Assembly (NCBI GenBank): GCA_017590115.1
Contig: JAGGNK010006335.1
Coordinates: 434,001-498,000 of the forward strand
Reading direction: 5' to 3'
Length of the DNA stretch: 64,000 nucleotides
DNA from: Montifringilla adamsi
Lineage: Eukaryota; Chordata; Aves; Passeriformes; Passeridae
In this document: positions 41,342 to 53,806 of the stretch, one piece after another
Numbering within the stretch: position 1 is the first letter of the stretch
Layout of the letters: each line of letters begins with the position of its first letter
Translations under genes and position numbers: made by a program
The notes under the pieces: generated by a model
The model's database searches: none
Told to the model about the DNA's origin: nothing
The model's input: only the letters and a program-made list of their open reading frames with translations

Positions 41342-42365
41342 TTTAATGTAAGGATTTCAACTGCTCTAGGGACCTGTGAGCCAGCAGTAGGACTCCCAGC
41401 TGAGGCTCTGTTTAACTGATTGGTCCCTTGCTTCTGACAGGTACCTAGAGATTTTTGCTAGAACTGTACCCCTAATCTTTTATGTGGTCTTGTACCATCT
41501 TGCAGGCAGCTGTCTTCACTGGTGGTGTCAGACACTTCCAACACAGAGGTCACTGAAGAGATATCACTGGCAGCTGGAGAGCACCAAATTATGCGCCCAT
41601 GACTTCTGCAAGTCTTCTGTGCTGCCAAAGTTACATAAGGATACACCTTACAAAGGTTTTTTATAGAAAGATTACACTGTTTGCCCTGTGGCACGCACAG
41701 AAAGGATGCATTTTGCTCATCTGTTTGCCTACCTTTTTAAATTTTAGTAGGAAGGTCTGGAAAACATGCTTCAACAAACAAGAGCCAAAACAGACATAAA
41801 GTACTGATCTGGATGAATGAATGGACATTTTGGAGTAGCATCAGGTCAGCAGAGCCATCTCTAATGTGGCAGAGTGACTCTGTGCTGACTATCCCTAGCC
41901 CAGCCAGGGCCATAGGTACAGTACATGTCCCAGCCCAGGTAACCTGAGGCTGCTGGAAGCCCCCTGGTAAGGATAGGACAGAGGCTGCACTGCATTGCCA
42001 CGCTGGGTGGCAGTTCTAAAGCACAGAGAAGCCATGGACTTCTGACTCCAGAGTGACATAGCTATGGTTTGGGTTAATTCAGCAGTGCAGCAGCTTTCAC
42101 CTCAGTTGCTGCTCTCTCAGGGCTGCCTCCTTTCAGTTTGATAGAAATAGAGGAAAGGACCAGCCAGAAGCTGGCTGTCTCATTCAAAACTGCACAGTGT
42201 GACTTACAGTGGGAGTAAGCCTCATCAGTTTCAACTTCTATAGAGGTAAAAATCTCTTCTTTTAGTCTTGATCTTTTGTCAGCAGCATGAACACACAGAA
42301 AACTCAACGTTGCTGCCATTATTTGAATCTATTGTTCTTTGAATGGCAGGTTCAGAGGAACAGGT

Positions 42366-42391
42366 AAAAAAAAAAAAAAAAGAAGAAAGAA

Positions 42392-42479
<88 letters not shown>

Positions 42480-42488
42480 GAGAAAGGA
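42366..42488. repeat. A run plus (GAAA)n microsatellite
   Basis: An A run (42366-42380) leads into about 25 copies of GAAA, degrading into GAGAGAAAGG at the right end. The lysine/arginine/glutamate-rich ORFs on the plus strand are microsatellite artefacts. The array could have grown from a retroposon poly-A tail, but no element body is recognised to its left. Confidence 0.95.
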
Positions 42489-42710
42489 AACAACTCAAAG
42501 GTCTGTCAATTGTGCAAAATGCATTCCTGCACTGCAAGGTGGGTGGTCTGCTTGGAAGTTGTTATAGTTTCAGCACAAACTGCCACAAAAGATTAGTGAT
42601 GTGTGCGTAAATACAGCAGTCTGATGGCCGCATTTGAAACGCAGTGCTTACCTGTGTATTGAATGATGTTTAACACAAGTACTCCACTAACTGGCCGTCA
42701 AGTGGGAAGC

Positions 42711-42730
42711 GCCACTTCATCGGAAGTGGC
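42711..42730. promoter_or_regulatory. 8-bp hairpin overlapping an ETS-type site
   Basis: GCCACTTC (42711-42718) and its exact reverse complement GAAGTGGC (42723-42730) are separated by four bases. The right arm overlaps CGGAAGTG (42721-42728), the canonical ETS/GABP binding word. The site is in a repeat-poor AT-rich block. Function is inferred from the motif alone. Confidence 0.3.
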
Positions 42731-43663
42731 ACTCTAACATCGCATCCACTCTCTGTCAGGAATTTAAGTGGCATTTTAAAACTGAGATGAATACGCTCTC
42801 ATTTCCCACACACAGAAACAGATGTATAAAGCTCACAAAAAATGATATATTCTAGGAGTGGAAAACGAGGTGCCTTTCAAGATGGAGCAGCAAGTTAATT
42901 GTCCACCTTTAATGATTAAATTACTAACAAGATGTAAAGCCAAATCAAGCACTTTTTCAGTAGGTCGTTTAGTGCATAAATCTGGCTGAAGTACTTGCAG
43001 TACCAAACACGAAAATTTATTTTCTTTTTTTAAAACAACTGAACATCATGAAAATGTCTTTTCATTTTGAAATTGACTTTTGTATCAAACACAAACGTTT
43101 TACTATGTACTTTGTAGGTGTGATATTTGTAACTAAACTAAACAAAAATTCTTGCTATTCTTACAGCTGTGTTAATGCAAAAAACACATATGAAAGGGAA
43201 GATTAGGATCCTTCTGGTTTAGCTTCAAGTTAGAGGAAAGTGTATTTTGGTGGAGATATATGACCAAGCATTATGGCTGGTTTCAACTAACTCAGATTCC
43301 ACTTATGACTAATTCACTTGATTTTTTGTAAGTGTTAAAATTATTTGTCCCATTTGCTCTGAGATTTGAAGTCCAACAGCATTCACGGAACAGTAATTAA
43401 GAGCACCCTCTTGTGGTCATTATTACGGATCTTAATTAAACCTTTTATGGTAAGCTGTTAATGTATCGGCTCTCTCATGCCAATACGGTACACAGAAAGT
43501 TTATTAAAACATGCACATGAATGTACTGTACATGATTTTTTCTATATCCACCCAAGAAACGCAACTGCAAGGTTTTATCTTGCTTATTCACCAGAAGTTA
43601 TATGCTTTTCAATAAAAATATTTTAACATTTCATGCAGCTTAGAGCACAGTAATTCCTTCATT

Positions 43664-43850
43664 TGTGATTTTCAAAATTGGCAAGGAAACCCTCAGAAAA
43701 GATACAAAAAATGATAGAGCAGTAAGTTTGGTCTCCATTTCAGAGAACTTAGCAAAAACTATAACAGAGGCTGGAATTAACGTACAGCTGCATGAAGACA
43801 ATCTGTTGAGAAGGAAGCAATGTGGCTACTGTAAAAGTGACTCATGATTA
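43664..43850 (+). mobile_element. Possible ancient CR1-like reverse transcriptase remnant
   Basis: The 60-codon reading frame starting IFKIGKE contains, in order, segments like those before the catalytic domain of CR1-type reverse transcriptases: IFKxGKE, then xRAVSLVSISE (compare YRPVSLTSVPGK), then ITEAGINVQL, then QCGYCKSDS (compare QHGFTKGRS). A weak CR1-like phrase, 'gcagtgtgcagttctgagca', follows near 44475. This suggests an old LINE fragment of CR1 or L2 type spanning up to 1 kb. Identity is low and chance similarity is not excluded. Confidence 0.4.
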
Positions 43851-46614
43851 ATTGATCTTTACAGAACTGCTGCAGTTCTCTGGAGCAATCATGTAGACTT
43901 TACATTTAATCATAACTTTTCTCAAGATGCCTAAGTATGGAATTTACTCTTATACAGAAATTAATGTCTGATAGTCATTAAACATAAAACACAGTCAGAA
44001 CAGAAGTACTAGGTGGGAATATTTGAGCATATTATGGCAGCTCCTGTGAAGTTATCTTTGGTTAGATTATATGAGAGCTATGGCATAAGAAACTGTCAAA
44101 GGTAAGGGACAGATGGAAATAGTTTTTACAGACACAGATTAGGAAGAGTATCTTGAATCCCAAGTAGCCAGCAAGCATGCTTCATCTGCATATAATTTCC
44201 AAGCACAGCCCCTAGACATGGACAGCACCTCAAGAACTTGCTGTACAATATCAGTATCGTACTGGTCTTCATTTAATCATTATGTTGCATGATTCAGTTA
44301 GTAACTAAAGTTCTTGCTACCTGCTACCATGACAGCATGCTATTTACTGAGTGAGTCCTCCGGGATTTGCCACATAAACGTATGAGTCAAGAGAACTGAG
44401 GCACTATATGAGGAAATTTGCAACCAGGATTCTGCCTCAGTTAAGACAATTTTATGTTGTAATAGGAGATTACTGCAGTGTGCAGTTCTGAGCAATCACT
44501 TCGGGGAAAGTAAGAAAGAGCAAGGAAGTAAGTTTCACAGTATGAAGGCATTAATGGAATGATGAAACAAACAAGGAAAGTATTCAAATTATCAGTGTAT
44601 TAGAGAAGAAACAGAGGTTGTGCTACGCAGCACTAAAATGTTCAATTTTCTTCCAAGAAGACCATTTCTATGGACACCAGGAGGCATGAACTCAGAAAAT
44701 AAAGGCATTGAGATTGCGCATCCCAATACTTTTGAATGTACCATGAGAAATTGCATTGCTCAGAGGAGAGACAGGGTGGCTAGCACAGACAAACAGTCCA
44801 AGACCATGTTTCACGAAACATCACCAAGATGTTTCGGGTGATTTGTACAGGTACTTTCAGATTTTGGTAGACACCAAGGTAAAAGTTAATGAATCTGTGA
44901 AATGTTGCTGAGACTTCATCAACTCTGCCTTTCTTGCTTTCTCAGAAAAGTGAAGGAACAAAAGAAAAGTTGAAACTAATAAAAATATCTCAAACATAAA
45001 CTAGGAAAATGCGCAACACTCAGAAGAAAAAGTGCACCCCCAAAACCAGTAAAACAAGAAGTTAAAAAATGGGACTTGAGGAAGATCCAAACCTTGACAG
45101 ATGAAAATCCAAGCTGGTTGAGTTTAACCAGGCTGACATACCACAGAGAGACCTGGAGTACCTGCAGATTCATGAACAAGTAACAAATTCCTCCTGGCAC
45201 AGGACTGTTCCGGTGGTACATCAGTTGCAGCAGCTGGCAGCTGAGTGTGTCAAGTCTTCAGTCAGGAAACAATCAGATGCCACACAGGACGCTTTCCTAG
45301 ACAGGTGAGGATGCTTCCACTCAGTGAAGAATTTCATTGCCTCCAATTTCAAAGAGGATGCTGAAAACTGGAAACTGTCACCACTGCTGTAAAGAAAACT
45401 CTCACTGAGCAAAAATCAAGAAAGTGCAGTCTCTGGCAACAGAAGTGTCATGTCACTAGATCATTAATTGCATTCCAAAATAACTTAACTAGATTCCAGC
45501 TCTAGTCAGGAAGAGAAGAACCTCTTTTTTTCCTCCCTCTCTTATTTTTTGTCACAAATGACTTCCCATGCTCTAGGCATATAATGGTCTTTCAAAGAAA
45601 ATAAAAAAGAGGGTTAAAGTAAATTACAAAGCTCAGTGTACCTATGCTACAAAGAGAACAAATTATAGAAAAGTTTGATTTGCACAGCTTAGCCAGAAAC
45701 ATTTGGATGAAGTGGAAGTAACACAGGAATGTAGTATACGCCAAACCTGTAAGAAAGGTCCGAGTGGCATCATGAATTTTTTTAATATTCTTTCACTCAT
45801 AAACAGTTTCAATTTAATCAGAGGTACTAAAACCTTTGGAATCCATTCTTCCCTGTACCAAGAGAGAAATCAGTTAACATCACATGTTAAATTGCTATGG
45901 TCACTGCTCTTCTTTCTGGCAAGGCAAAGCCAAGTTTTCACACTGAAGAAGTAAAAAAAGCAATCAAAACTAAGACAACAAAATCAGCCTACTGAAGTAA
46001 TCCAGGTAGTAAGACCCTGATGAGAAACTATTTTCTGATCATGTTGAGAAGATACATTCAGATTATGTTCAAGATTCAAATTCTGTGGATGGCACAGTCC
46101 CTAGAAGCACCTCCCACCAGTCCTGCACTCCTAGAGGGCTTAAGCTATGTGTTGGCTCCATATTTCTCTCACAGGTAGATTGGTGTGAACCTAGAATGCA
46201 CAGTCACTAAGATCAATTCCACATTATCCTTCTCCTCTCATGCTTCGATGAGCCGAAATGGTCACAGCTTCTGGTGGTGTCTGTGCTGAAAAGCAGGATT
46301 GGGGCCTGGAGGCACATATGGACAGCACTGTGACATGAACTTTTCATGTGTTTGCAGCTAACATTGGGAAAACAAACTGGAGAGAGAGATCTGATCAAAC
46401 CTGTGGACAATGGCACCAAAATGTTTTGCAGAGATTTGCAAGGACCAGAAGAGACACACTTGCTTAAACCTTGGTAACTGGGACATGATTTTCTTGCTAC
46501 AGCAGAATTCGTCAGCTGCATTATGGTCTTCCATTCCGGGTACTCTGCACACAGGAACAAGTCAGGCTGACTTGGAGCAATAGTAAAAAAATCTCTTTAT
46601 ATTATGGCTTGGGG

Positions 46615-46644
46615 GAAAAAAAAAAAAAAAAAAGAAAAAAAAAA
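46615..46644. repeat. Poly-A tract
   Basis: About 30 bases of A with one G interruption. Low-complexity sequence. Confidence 0.9.
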
Positions 46645-49600
46645 GGTGTAATAAACTGCACAATATAAGGTGGATATTTGAAGAATTTTAAATACTTACA
46701 TCCCCCACCTCCTTAAATACGTCATCAAGACCTGAATTTTGAACTTCTTTCCAGAACACTCAGCCTTTCACCATCAATACAACTAAAGCTCATGTCTTTG
46801 AGACTGTTATAGTACATAATGTGCCTATTTTCTGTCTCAGAAATGCCCAAGATGCTCTTAATAGAACAAAAAAGCGCTAAAGCTTCAGCAAAGTTTCTTA
46901 ACTTTTCTAAGTTGCTACAGGAAAGGTTCTTGCATGGATTAAATAACTATCCATATAGAAATACTAGGAGGCAGAATAAATCTGTCAATACAGAGATCCC
47001 TTTCACATCATATGTGACTATTCCTTGCACGTTAGGGAAAAAGGCCCCAAAACCTGAATAGCTCAACTTTAGGACAGCTCAGACTGGTCCTCAAACCCAT
47101 TTCTATAGAATCTCCTCTGCCAGCCACCGGTGGGGCAAGAAAAATATCCTAGTGTCTTAGTTTCAGAAAAAAAATACGTGTTTTCCTACAGTATTTTTTG
47201 TCCTTTGTATTGAAGATATCAAATGAGCAAAGGCTGCCACACCACAGTTACAGAACTTGTTTGCTGTTTTGCTATGGTTTCCCACTCTTTAGGTGCACTG
47301 AAGAGAAAGATGGCTTTTCTAGTGAAATACTGGAAGAGGATTTCTCTTTCTGGATTGCCAATCAATAGCAAAAGTGTCCAGTCAGCTTTGTAGAAATCTC
47401 TGAAACAGTAAACAGCATTTTTTCATCACGTGGCCATCAACACTTTCCTGTTCACAGATATGAAATGAACATTTTCTATTGATATTAAAAGATATTAAAG
47501 TCCTATTCAGGAATAAAACAGAAAAGTCTTGTATAATGCTAGCAAATAAAAGATATTTACATTGTAATTTCAAATTCTGTCATCTCCTGTAATGACAAAA
47601 TTATAATAAACTTGCATAAAAATCTCCTGTCAGAGAACAATGCCAATTTTTGTCTCTAAACATTGCACTTTGATTCTTGCCTACCTGTTTGTTTCAGATG
47701 TGTTGCTTAGGCATTCAACACGTTATATGTTTACTCCATTACCTATCTGTTCAACCAAGATTCCATACATCAATTGGAGTACAATAAATGGAACGTGAAG
47801 ACAGGCCACATTACTATGAAAATCCTCTCCTACAGGTAGTGAGCAAAGGAGAAAATCTCAGAGAGATGACAAATCTAATTTACTCTGCATGTCCCATTCT
47901 GTCCAACAGGATGATTCCCTGTGTATCCCTGATCTATGAGCTATGGCATAGGTGAATTCAGAAAGAAAACATACAAATCCATGCAGGTACACTATCTGGT
48001 TTTAACAAGTTCACTTTGCTTTTCATAGGTCACGCGCTTCTTTTTCACCAAGACGCCAACAATATTTCTTTATTTATTTATTAAAGGTAACATAAGAAAT
48101 AGGTGTATCAAGCTAAAAAGGATGGAAACAAAATCACAAATGGCATGGTATTTTTTGCCCTACATTCCTAAGGATGCAAGTGAACTGTTCTCTCCCATTC
48201 AAAAAGCATTTGAAATCACTGGACAAAATCCAATACCTTAGTCATGCTCAGAGGCAGCAGCCCAACAGCCTGTGTGTATTGGCCAGCCAGCTTCTGGCTA
48301 CTGAATTCGAATGTGGCTAAAATTGATGCTACCACATGAACCACCAAACAGAGGCTGAGGGATGGGTGGGAGAGCGGGGGAGAGGAGTAAAGAGATTTTT
48401 GTCCATAGCTGCTCCTTCAAAAGACAAACTCATCGAAAAAGTAAGACTTAGGTCTGTTTCTCATGGAACGTGTATTTTCTACTGAGGAAGGACAAAAGGA
48501 TGATTTGGTTGTAGGTATGCAACTGCAATGCAGCTGTATGCATATTCCTACTAAGATTTTTGAGGACAGAGAGAAAGAAGTTCATCACGAGGCAAAATAG
48601 AAACACATGCCCAGCAGCTGCTCCGTAAGTAACTCCTGGTGCAGACGAACAGTGAATTTGGTTGGAAAGACCCCCATTGCACAGGCTTATTGCTATCACG
48701 TGGCTCAGTGTGATCCTCATGAATACAGAGGAAGAGGTGTACTGCCTCGGATGAAGAACCCATTCAGTCCAACATCCTGTTTCCACCACAGGCCACAGGC
48801 AAACGTCAAAGGAAGAGGAAAAGCAAGGCAAATATATGATATCTTCTCTGCAACACTCCCACAGCTACCAACTGCTTTCAGCTCAGGGAATTTCCTGAGC
48901 GTGAGGGGGTGTTCATTCATTAACTCTCAACACAGTCCTCTTCCAAATACTTGGCCTATCTTCCCTGCACCCTAGAGAAACAGCCTGTACTCAGCATGCC
49001 ATTCAGAAAGGCACCGAACGAAGAACCATCTCCTCTTGCCTATTTAGACTTGGGCAAATCTGATGGTTTGTACTCAGAAAGTCAGCTGGCATCCACCCGT
49101 TACATAGGATGTGACGGGCCTCATGCATCCTCACTCTTTGGTGAGAACTCCAAACCTCAATTGTCTCTTTCAAGGGACACAAAGTCAGACAGCTGAGCAT
49201 CCTTGTTATTATTTTCTAGTTCCAGCCTTTTCTTTCTAAGAAGCAGGAAATGCAACAGGGAACAGTACTCATTGAGCAAATTCACGACAGATTTCTGGAC
49301 TGCCATAAATGTGTTCCTGGTTTTGTTCTCTGTCCCTTTCCTTGAAATGTGCCTTGCTTTTCCAAACATAAAGATGGCGTTCATGCAGGGCATACACACT
49401 TAAGTCTCACTACTGAGTGGCATCAACTGATTCAGGTATTCCTACCTTTTATGTAAAGTTATGACTAGTTATAACATCACCTTGCATTTATCTACTCGGT
49501 ATTTAATCTACTTTTTTATTGCCTAATCACCCAAAATTCTTTACAGATGACCCTCACCCCCTGCTAACTTAAAAAGGTTTTGCACAGTCAGCAAACATTC

Positions 49601-50956
49601 TTGTCTTGCCGCTCACTGTTTCCTCCATGGGAGTGATGAATTGTGAAGCACGGCTCAGCTGCCTCCTTGCGCTCAACTCTTCACTGCTGATGGTCTCTGT
49701 GGCAATGAAATTATGCACATCTGTGCTTGACAATTAATGACAGCCTACCTTCTAATACATGGCTACCAGCAGCCAAGGAATACTTGATACTACTTGGCAT
49801 ACAGAACCTGAAAAACTGTTTAAAACACAGATACCATAATAATTATTATCTCATGTCCACACACTAAGCCACATGTGTTTAATATTAAGCACAAATATTA
49901 TTGCATGACCAGAGCAATGCACATGAAATAGTTTGTAGCTCCTTGCTAATATAAAACAATTAGTTTTATTACCTTCTCTTGGCCATGAAAATTAGGAGTA
50001 TTGTATTTGATTCATTCTGGTCAGAAGCAGAGCTGGGGAGAATATTCTGCTTTGATTGCCCTGTCAGACTTCCCCTGAGAAAAAGAAAAAGCCAAACATC
50101 TCTAGTATATATTTCTAAAACATTATTAAGTTTTACTTAATAATTAACACTTGCACAGATAGCTGCGGCCCACAGGCAATTTTATTTGAACACCTTGCCT
50201 CTGAATTTGCTTTTGTTTATGTATTCTGATTTCCTTTTAATCCTAATTCCAGTTTGGTTGCATAACAATAATGTCCTTTTGCCCTTAAAATCCTTACACG
50301 GGGTCTCAAACTTGGCTTTGCTTTAAGGCAGTTTTGGTTTATGAATGATACAGAACTATTTGTTACCCCAGCACAACTCAGTTCACTCCTCCCTAAATGT
50401 CTGCTCCTACAAAACAAGGAAGAAGAGACACCAGAATAGCATAAGGAATCCAAACATACATGTGTTTGCTTTTCAAGCAAACATTTCCATTTCCAAGACA
50501 TCTAGTAAACACTTTTCCTCTATCTTTTTTTATTTCACTTGCTTCTACTGTGTTTATTACTCTATTTGGAACTCCACTGTCAGTAAGTCAGTCCAAACAA
50601 GGGAGTAATGAGGTTGGAGAAACGTATGCTCATACTGTATAATTGCATAAGCTGCTTCCTGTACGCTGGGGTTACGATTTGCATTTTCATCTATTAAATA
50701 CCTTGTGTTCTAGATCCTTCTCTCTGACGGTGAAACGTATTTGGACATCTCCACTGTGGCACTTTTCCAACTTTATACAAAGACTGGAAAGCAATCTCGC
50801 TGAAAGCAGACGGTTTAGTATGACTTGGTTATTAATTTTTAAGGAAGAGGTTCTGTGATCTGCGACAAGAGAAGTATTTTAATTGACGGGAGGAGCTACC
50901 TACCACTCATGCAAGTATTAGAACCACTTAAAATGTCTTCATCTGCATTTCTGTAC

Positions 50957-51005
50957 ATATGTATATATATATATATGTATATATATATATGGAGATATAT
51001 ATATA
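50957..51005. repeat. Imperfect (TA)n microsatellite
   Basis: Alternating T and A with TATGTA and GGAGA interruptions. Low-complexity sequence. Confidence 0.9.
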
Positions 51006-51275
51006 AATTTCCCAGAAGCAGGATGTTCTTTTCTCAGCGTTCATAGCACACTCTGCTGGCTGTTGTCGAAAGTTAATGCCAAGCGAGGACGACAAGCTAA
51101 AAAGAAATAAAATGTTTTAGGACACAGGAGAAACACAATCCATGCAGGTAATTACCGCGGGCATTTGAACGGAGAGGAACAAGGGACGTATTCTGGGAGC
51201 AGCAAGGAAGGGTTGGCAGGAAACTAGTTTAGTTTCACGGAAGAGAGCGAGCTTTTATTTTCTTTTTTTTTTTTT

Positions 51276-51291
51276 NNNNNNNNNNNNNNNN
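51276..51291. other. Assembly gap (16 N)
   Basis: Sixteen N follow a T run that starts at about 51263. The true gap size is probably unknown. The gap lies just upstream of the CpG-rich block and about 2.5 kb upstream of the first XPA exon found, so missing sequence here could include XPA 5' exons. Confidence 0.98.
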
Positions 51292-51579
51292 CCCTGTGCT
51301 GAGGTCATCCCGTTTCAGCATGGAGGCAGGGAGCACGCCTCTGTGCCAGTGCCTCCATTTCCGTTCCTTCAAGGACAGGGCAGGCACTGCCTGACGGGCG
51401 GGCGAGGATCACTGGCTGCTCGGCATTAAGTGGCTTTATATGAAAGTGGCTTAGAGCCACATTTGCATGACAAAGCCGTTTGCGCGTCCCTCGTCAGTAA
51501 GGGAGGCTGCAGCCTCCATTTATCCTCCCTTGCACGGAACACGCGAAATCTTTAAGGGCAGGACGGGGATTTTGTTAGG

Positions 51580-51895
51580 AAAGCGCTCATCGCCCGTGCC
51601 GAGCGAGGCTGGGACCACGGCGGGCCGCGCACAGCAGGAGCAGGGAGTGGGGAGAGTGCTCCAGCAGTTTTCAGGGCAGAAAACGTGGCCGGGGCCGTTT
51701 CCGGCCGAGAACCAGCCTCGCGCAGGGCTGTGGCGGGGCCGGGCCGGGCGGACAAAAGGGGCATTGCTGGGTGACGCTGCTGAGGAATTCCTGCCGGGCG
51801 GGGCGGGATTTATGGCTTTTTTTTTTTTGCGCGGGGGCGACAGTGAGCCGGCTCCGGCCGCGCCAGCGGGGCGGGATGGATGGGCGCCTTTTTTT
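51580..51895. promoter_or_regulatory. CpG island, probable XPA promoter region
   Basis: This block is the most GC- and CpG-rich part of the window, with runs such as GCGGGGCCGGGCCGGGCGG near 51732-51750 and several CCGG and CGCG words. It lies 2 kb upstream of the first detected XPA exon on the same strand, where a housekeeping repair gene should have its promoter. No sequence encoding the conserved arginine-rich N-terminal helix of XPA was found in any frame inside it, and the 195-codon ORF over it (51467-52054) has no similarity to XPA. It may be the XPA promoter with exon 1 lost or in the gap, or the promoter of a non-coding transcript. Confidence 0.5.
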
Positions 51896-53806
51896 TTTTC
51901 CCGGGCTTTTTTTACACTCCTTTCTTACCCTCTCTTTCTTTCTTTTTTTCCTTTTTTTTTTCGTTTTTTTTTCTTTTTTTTTTTTTTTTTTTTTTTTTTG
52001 ATTGCTGCCATCCCTTTTCCTCCTTCACACGTTTTTCTGGATGTGCTCGATTAGTGGCGCGTCCGATTCTTTTCAGCATTAAATCGGCTATAGCAAATGC
52101 GCGGTAATTAAAAATGAAGAATTTTAAGCCGCGGAAGTGGGACACAGCCAGTGCCCTTGGGTATAGCACATTTTAATTTTTTTTTCTCCCCCATAAACGT
52201 TATTTCCATTATTTCTTTCGGGGAATTTGATTTTTAAGACCGACGTGAGGGTAAATTTTCGCGGCTTCGTCGGTTGTGGGAATTTTGGGTTTTATGTGGT
52301 TTGTGCCAAGACCGGAGCGCTGCTGCAGTGCCAGCTTTTATCGTTATAAAACGTGCTGGCGCCAAGTTACTGATCGTTCGGTGGAGGATTTCAGCACATT
52401 GCCTTGCGATATTCTCCCCCCCAAAAAAAGCAAATGGAGAAGTAAGGGTCCCAAAATAGATCGACTTTCTTCTCTGGGATTGTCTTTGTCTTGCTTTGTT
52501 CTGCTTGAATCAGCTGCGGGGCTGTTGGTGCAGTGTATCTCTTTGTTAGAAATCAGCACCAGATTTCATTAACAGTGTAAACAATTAGCAGCCCTGCTTC
52601 TTTTGACGGGCTAATGTTTAACAATAAATTAAAGTAGATCTGGGATGCCTTTACACTGGGCGTATTTTTTGCTGTGTAATTCATAACGTCATTGTCTTAA
52701 TAAAATGTCTTCGTGTTCGGGAGCACTGCCTTAAATGATGGAATGTGATGTAAGAGTATGAAATGACTGTGAAGTACTGAGCATCCGGCTGTCGCTAGTA
52801 GAACTGAATTTACATAAAATGTCGTCTTTGCTGGATCGGATCTGCTATAAATGCAAACGCAATTAAAATATATGGTGCTGCTTGTTAACCATTAATCTTC
52901 AGCTTCAGGTGTTCCTAAAATTTCACAGCACTGCCTCGCTTTCAGATTTCAAAACTGTATAGAAATGTTAATTTTCTGATAGAATTCCAATGTTAGTGTT
53001 GAAGGATGTTCCTTTTAGCTGTTATTCCCCGAATCGGTGTTTCTTGGTGTCCTGTGGAACATAAAAGCAGATGGTGATGACGCTGGAGGTGATCCGCCCG
53101 TTGAGGATGCGGCCAGAAGCAGTGGCTGGCGCTGAGATGAGTCTGGGCTTGGAGCAGTGCTGAGAGGGCTTGGGGAGAGGATTGTAGTGGAGCTCCATCC
53201 CCATTCCACTCCTAGCAGCTCTCTGGCCATCCACCTCCGTGTCTGCCAGCTGAAACGGACAAGAACCTTGCCAACTGCCCCAGGCTTCCACTGAGCTCTT
53301 AGGGAGAGGCAGGTGTGGCTGAGCTAGGGAAAAAACTGGAGCAGAGCTGAGAGAACTATGATGCCAGCGCAGCTCCTGTAGTTTCCTGCTCCAGCCACCC
53401 TCTTCAAAGTGAATCCCTTCTCTGCTTCCTCTCGTTTGTGCCCGCATGTCCTCTAAATCAGGGCATATTTTGGGAGGGTCAGAACAGAGGAAGTGGCAGG
53501 AGAGGATTTAAAGCACTTTGTGGGAGAAGTGTGGAGAATTATTTTTAACAATGGCTAAGTTAAATATTCATTTAAATGTTGAAATTAAGTACTTAACGCT
53601 GGTATTACAACGAGAAGACATTCCAGCAGACATGGAATTGTGTGGTAATGGGTTTGAATTTGTACTGTATTGTTCTGAAAAACCTGAATAGAGTGAAACT
53701 AGTTTGTAATATGCTTATGTGAATTCTAGTAAAATTGCCTGTAATACCAATTCTAGATGCTTGTTTTTATCATTGTAGTCCCTTTAAAAATATTTCTTTC
53801 CATTAG
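51896..53806. other. Probable XPA intron or 5' flank, missing exon 2 not found
   Basis: Between the CpG island and the zinc-finger exon I searched all frames for the glycine-rich ERCC1-binding motif and the acidic run that XPA exon 2 encodes and found neither. Long T-rich tracts lie at 51928-51999. A GC-richer segment at 53022-53450 contains a 141-codon minus-strand ORF without a recognisable domain. Nothing else is identified. Confidence 0.5.
51928..51999. repeat. T-rich low-complexity tract
   Basis: T runs interrupted by single C or G, ending in about 25 T. Located at the edge of the CpG island. Such tracts beside GC-rich DNA are common places for assembly errors. Confidence 0.9.

Larger units (their letters stand above)
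41342..43663. other. Intergenic stretch with possible conserved non-coding block
   Basis: No gene is visible. From about 42590 to 43640 the DNA is AT-rich, free of recognisable mobile elements and contains a hairpin with an ETS-type site (listed separately). This is the kind of repeat-poor sequence in which conserved enhancers often lie. Conservation cannot be tested here. Confidence 0.45.
43851..51275. other. Intergenic stretch, no recognisable gene
   Basis: Short ORFs only, none with a domain. It holds an A-rich tract at 46615-46644 and a TA-rich microsatellite near 50957-51005. The block at about 49780-50250 is AT-rich with several TAATTA/CAATTAG-type words and no recognisable mobile element, so it is a candidate conserved non-coding region. 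No exon of XPA (first two exons) and no forkhead-type sequence was found here. Confidence 0.5.

Noticed and set aside
42339..42596. KERK-repeat ORF
   Set aside because: Translation of the GAAA microsatellite.
1..51275. FOXE1 coding sequence
   Set aside because: No frame contains a forkhead domain. If synteny holds, the gene lies outside the window.
51467..52054. 195-codon ORF over the CpG island as a possible XPA exon 1
   Set aside because: No frame matches the conserved arginine-rich N-terminal helix of XPA, and the end of the ORF is a phenylalanine run from poly-T.
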